Assembly (NCBI GenBank): GCA_028274825.1
Contig: JAQCMZ010000253.1
Location: forward strand, 1 to 16,067
DNA: 16,067 bases
Reading direction: 5' to 3'
DNA from: Haloferacaceae archaeon
GTDB lineage: Archaea > Halobacteriota > Halobacteria > Halobacteriales > Haloferacaceae
How positions within the stretch are numbered: position 1 is the stretch's first letter; every line of letters starts with the position of its first letter. A model generated the notes under the pieces. The model ran no database searches and was not told the DNA's origin. It saw only the letters and a program-made list of their open reading frames with translations. Both the position numbers and the translations under genes were made by a program. Below, piece after piece: positions 14,591 to 16,067 of this stretch.

Positions 14591-15695
14591 GTGCAACGAC
14601 GCCACACCGGTCGCACTTCCACAGACCACGTTCAACACGACTCTCACCATCCTCGTCCCCACAGACACTACACGACGAGGATGTCCCGCGTTCGTCAGGC
14701 ATCTCAACCTCAATGCCGCGTTCACGGGCTTCGTAATCGATGAGATTCATCACTCGCTTGGACGCCGAATTATCCAAGCGTTTGTTCCCATGTCTCCCCC
14801 AGTCACCCTCATCGATACCGCTTGGGTCACCGACAACGAGTGTGCCTCCGTCGTGAGCAACACACCGTTCAACGATGTCTTTCGACAGAGCGTGCAGGAG
14901 TCTTTCCTCCGTGAGAGTTTCTTCCGCGCCCACTGCGCGGTCTGTGACGGTCCATGTGGCTCTTCTGTCTGGTACTCTTCGCGTTGGAAATACTGTTTGT
15001 CTTCTCGGAGCGTGTCACCCGGATACAACAAGGCGTCGTCGGGGAACGCGACGGCGGCAGGGGTACAAATCCCGAGGTCAACACCTGCGGTCTTGTCACC
15101 GGGTGACTCAGCCGAGAGTTCTTTCTCACAGACGACGTGTAGTTCCCACCGATTCTTGTGACCGTCCCAGACAGCACGGACTTGCTGGATGTCTGCGATC
15201 TCGGCTTCAGGTGGGGTTTGGTATTCGCAGAGACTGAACTCGTGGCCGTCTTTGTGGCTTTTGCCTTTGCTGAGGCGGATTTTGTCGTGTTTTGTATCGT
15301 GGCGGATGCCGTTCTGTTTCCACGTCACCGTGCTTCGTGGGTGTTCTTCGTGGACACGGTTGCCGTCGTTGTCGGAGTAGTTGCGCTTGCGGTAGCCCGG
15401 TGGGTTATCTCGGTCGTCGTCGGAGCCAACCCACGAACTGAAGACTTCAGAACGCTCTTCGAGACCGTTCTGACTGGACTGACTGTGCAGTCGCTTGTAT
15501 GTTGGATGGGGCTTTCAGTTCGCCTTTGAGTTCCCCCTCATCAGGTATTTCCCCGGGTTCATCCCAGCGTTGCCGGGCGTGGTAGTTGGCAACGTTCCAG
15601 AGTGTGGATGCTGACCAGCTGTGTCTGTCGAGCGCACCGGCTACTTGGGGATGGTTTTGGATACGACAGACGTAGGTACGGCGTGTTGTCGGCAT
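14433..15695 (-). pseudogene. tnpB: TnpB-family RNA-guided nuclease, two frameshifts
   Basis: About 420 codons from ATG 15695 (MPTTRRTYVCRIQNHPQ) to the TGA at 14435-14433. Frame 1 runs to KA at 15512. One extra C in a four-base run (15508-15511) breaks it; removing it gives KAHPTYKRLHSQSSQNGLEE, which continues into the second frame. That frame holds RuvC-I GVDLGICTP and reads to RRKDS near 14900, where one base is missing; the third frame resumes LHALSKDIVERC. It carries GDPSGIDEGDWGRHGNKRLD, a four-Cys zinc finger (CSVCG...CDRCG) and RuvC-III HGDINGANN. At the RuvC-II site, where active TnpBs have a Glu before Asp-Leu, this protein has VVGDP, so the Glu is replaced by Gly. The conserved NWAFKR block reads NSASKR, another sign of decay. 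The protein is not expected to be made in full. Confidence 0.85.
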
Positions 15696-15821
15696 CCGGT
15701 GGTTATCATTATAGAGATGAGGCGAGAAAACCCACGGCTTTACTCGTGGGATGAATCGCCGGGCGGTTCTCACACACTGTCATCGAACAGTTTGAGCGCC
15801 CACAGAATGAATCTGTATGTG

Positions 15822-16046
15822 TCATTGCGATGGTCTCCCATCGTGATTGACTGTCCGAAAACTAGCAGTTGAGTTGGTGTTTGCCTCATCACAAAGGAAG
15901 CCTTCGAACACTCCAATCGACGTTACATACTCAGGGAACTCCGAGTCCGTCACACGAGAGGAGTAGCGGGGGCGTGGCACTCCCATCAGCGTGTCGGGTC
16001 GGAAACGGACGTTCCCAAATCGGCCCACCGGGCGTGGGAAGCCCAC
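15822..16046 (-). other. open frame, possible gene fragment
   Basis: A 74-codon frame whose second half (RVTDSEFPEYVTSIGVFEGF then LCDEANTNSTASFRTVNHDG) has the acidic, mixed composition of a haloarchaeal protein and average codon use, unlike most shadow frames here. Its first half overlaps the predicted right end of a + strand element (16042-16067). I do not recognise it. It may be the C-terminal fragment of a host gene cut by the element. Confidence 0.25.
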
Positions 16047-16067
16047 GAGATGTCGTGGGAGGATGTC
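16042..16067 (+). mobile_element. right-end hairpin of a further tnpB-type element (cut by window end)
   Basis: CCCACGA (16042-16048), a GATG loop and TCGTGGG (16053-16059) form a perfect 7-bp stem, followed by AGGATGTC at the last bases. This stem-plus-AGGATGTC(AC) arrangement is the usual right end of haloarchaeal IS1341-type elements on the + strand. The sequence before it (from about 15955) has no stop in one frame (VAGAWHSHQRVGSETDV...) and could be a tnpB tail, but no catalytic motif lies within the 300 bases upstream, so the element must be truncated. Confidence 0.5.

Larger units (their letters stand above)
14371..15760 (-). mobile_element. IS1341-type (IS200/IS605 family) tnpB-only element
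   Basis: A complete-looking element of about 1.4 kb. Left end on the - strand: hairpin CGTGGG/CCCACG arms at 15745-15750 and 15731-15736, some 36 bases before the tnpB ATG. Right end: a perfect 8-bp hairpin, CCCCCGCG 14380-14387 with CGCGGGGG 14392-14399, followed on the - strand by AAGAGGTCA, where the element probably ends (about 14371). There is no tnpA; such elements need a transposase supplied in trans. Outer boundaries are set by analogy with the other ends in this window and may be off by some bases. Confidence 0.7.

Noticed and set aside
14553..15161. 202-codon + strand frame opposite tnpB
   Set aside because: Shadow of the tnpB coding strand; no motif, and the opposite strand carries the RuvC and zinc-finger signatures.

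Overview
The window looks like chromosomal or megaplasmid DNA of a halophilic archaeon (class Halobacteria). The main signs are strongly acidic predicted proteins, a twin-arginine lipoprotein signal on the solute-binding protein, TATA elements placed about 20-35 bases upstream of start codons (leaderless transcripts), haloarchaea-specific families (a DUF5828-like protein, a DUF6517-like lipoprotein), and several IS200/IS605 (IS1341-type) tnpB remnants. No rRNA, tRNA or CRISPR array was seen.

Layout. 1-148 is the 3' tail and right-end hairpin of a tnpB-type element. cstA (204-2048), a carbon-starvation-type transporter, follows. After a 0.5 kb gap ending in an AT-rich promoter block comes a compact five-gene + strand operon (2570-7630): lipoprotein substrate-binding protein, two inner-membrane permeases, ATPase and a class III metallophosphoesterase. 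Its junctions are tight (2-base gap, 4-base overlap, 18-base gap, 4-base overlap). The likely role is import and hydrolysis of a phosphorus-containing organic compound, but the substrate is inferred.

A 0.3 kb empty stretch separates this from a - strand cluster read from 9630 down to 7957: cupin, an unrecognised acidic protein, and a DUF6517-like lipoprotein gene broken by two single-base shifts. Two + strand genes follow: a small CGRC-containing protein and the DUF5828-like protein.

10791-11740 is a graveyard of tnpB element ends on the - strand. It includes a second copy of the 1-148 sequence in inverted orientation (about 97% identical) and a striking three-stem palindrome at 11116-11190. 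The two inverted copies bracket the whole 10.6 kb block of cstA, the ABC operon, the cupin cluster and the DUF5828-like gene.

11743-14191 is ordinary haloarchaeal coding DNA: a small acidic protein, a TrmB-like winged-helix regulator and threonine synthase (thrC). 14371-15760 holds a nearly complete tnpB element on the - strand with two frameshifts and recognisable end hairpins. The window ends inside the right end of yet another element on the + strand.
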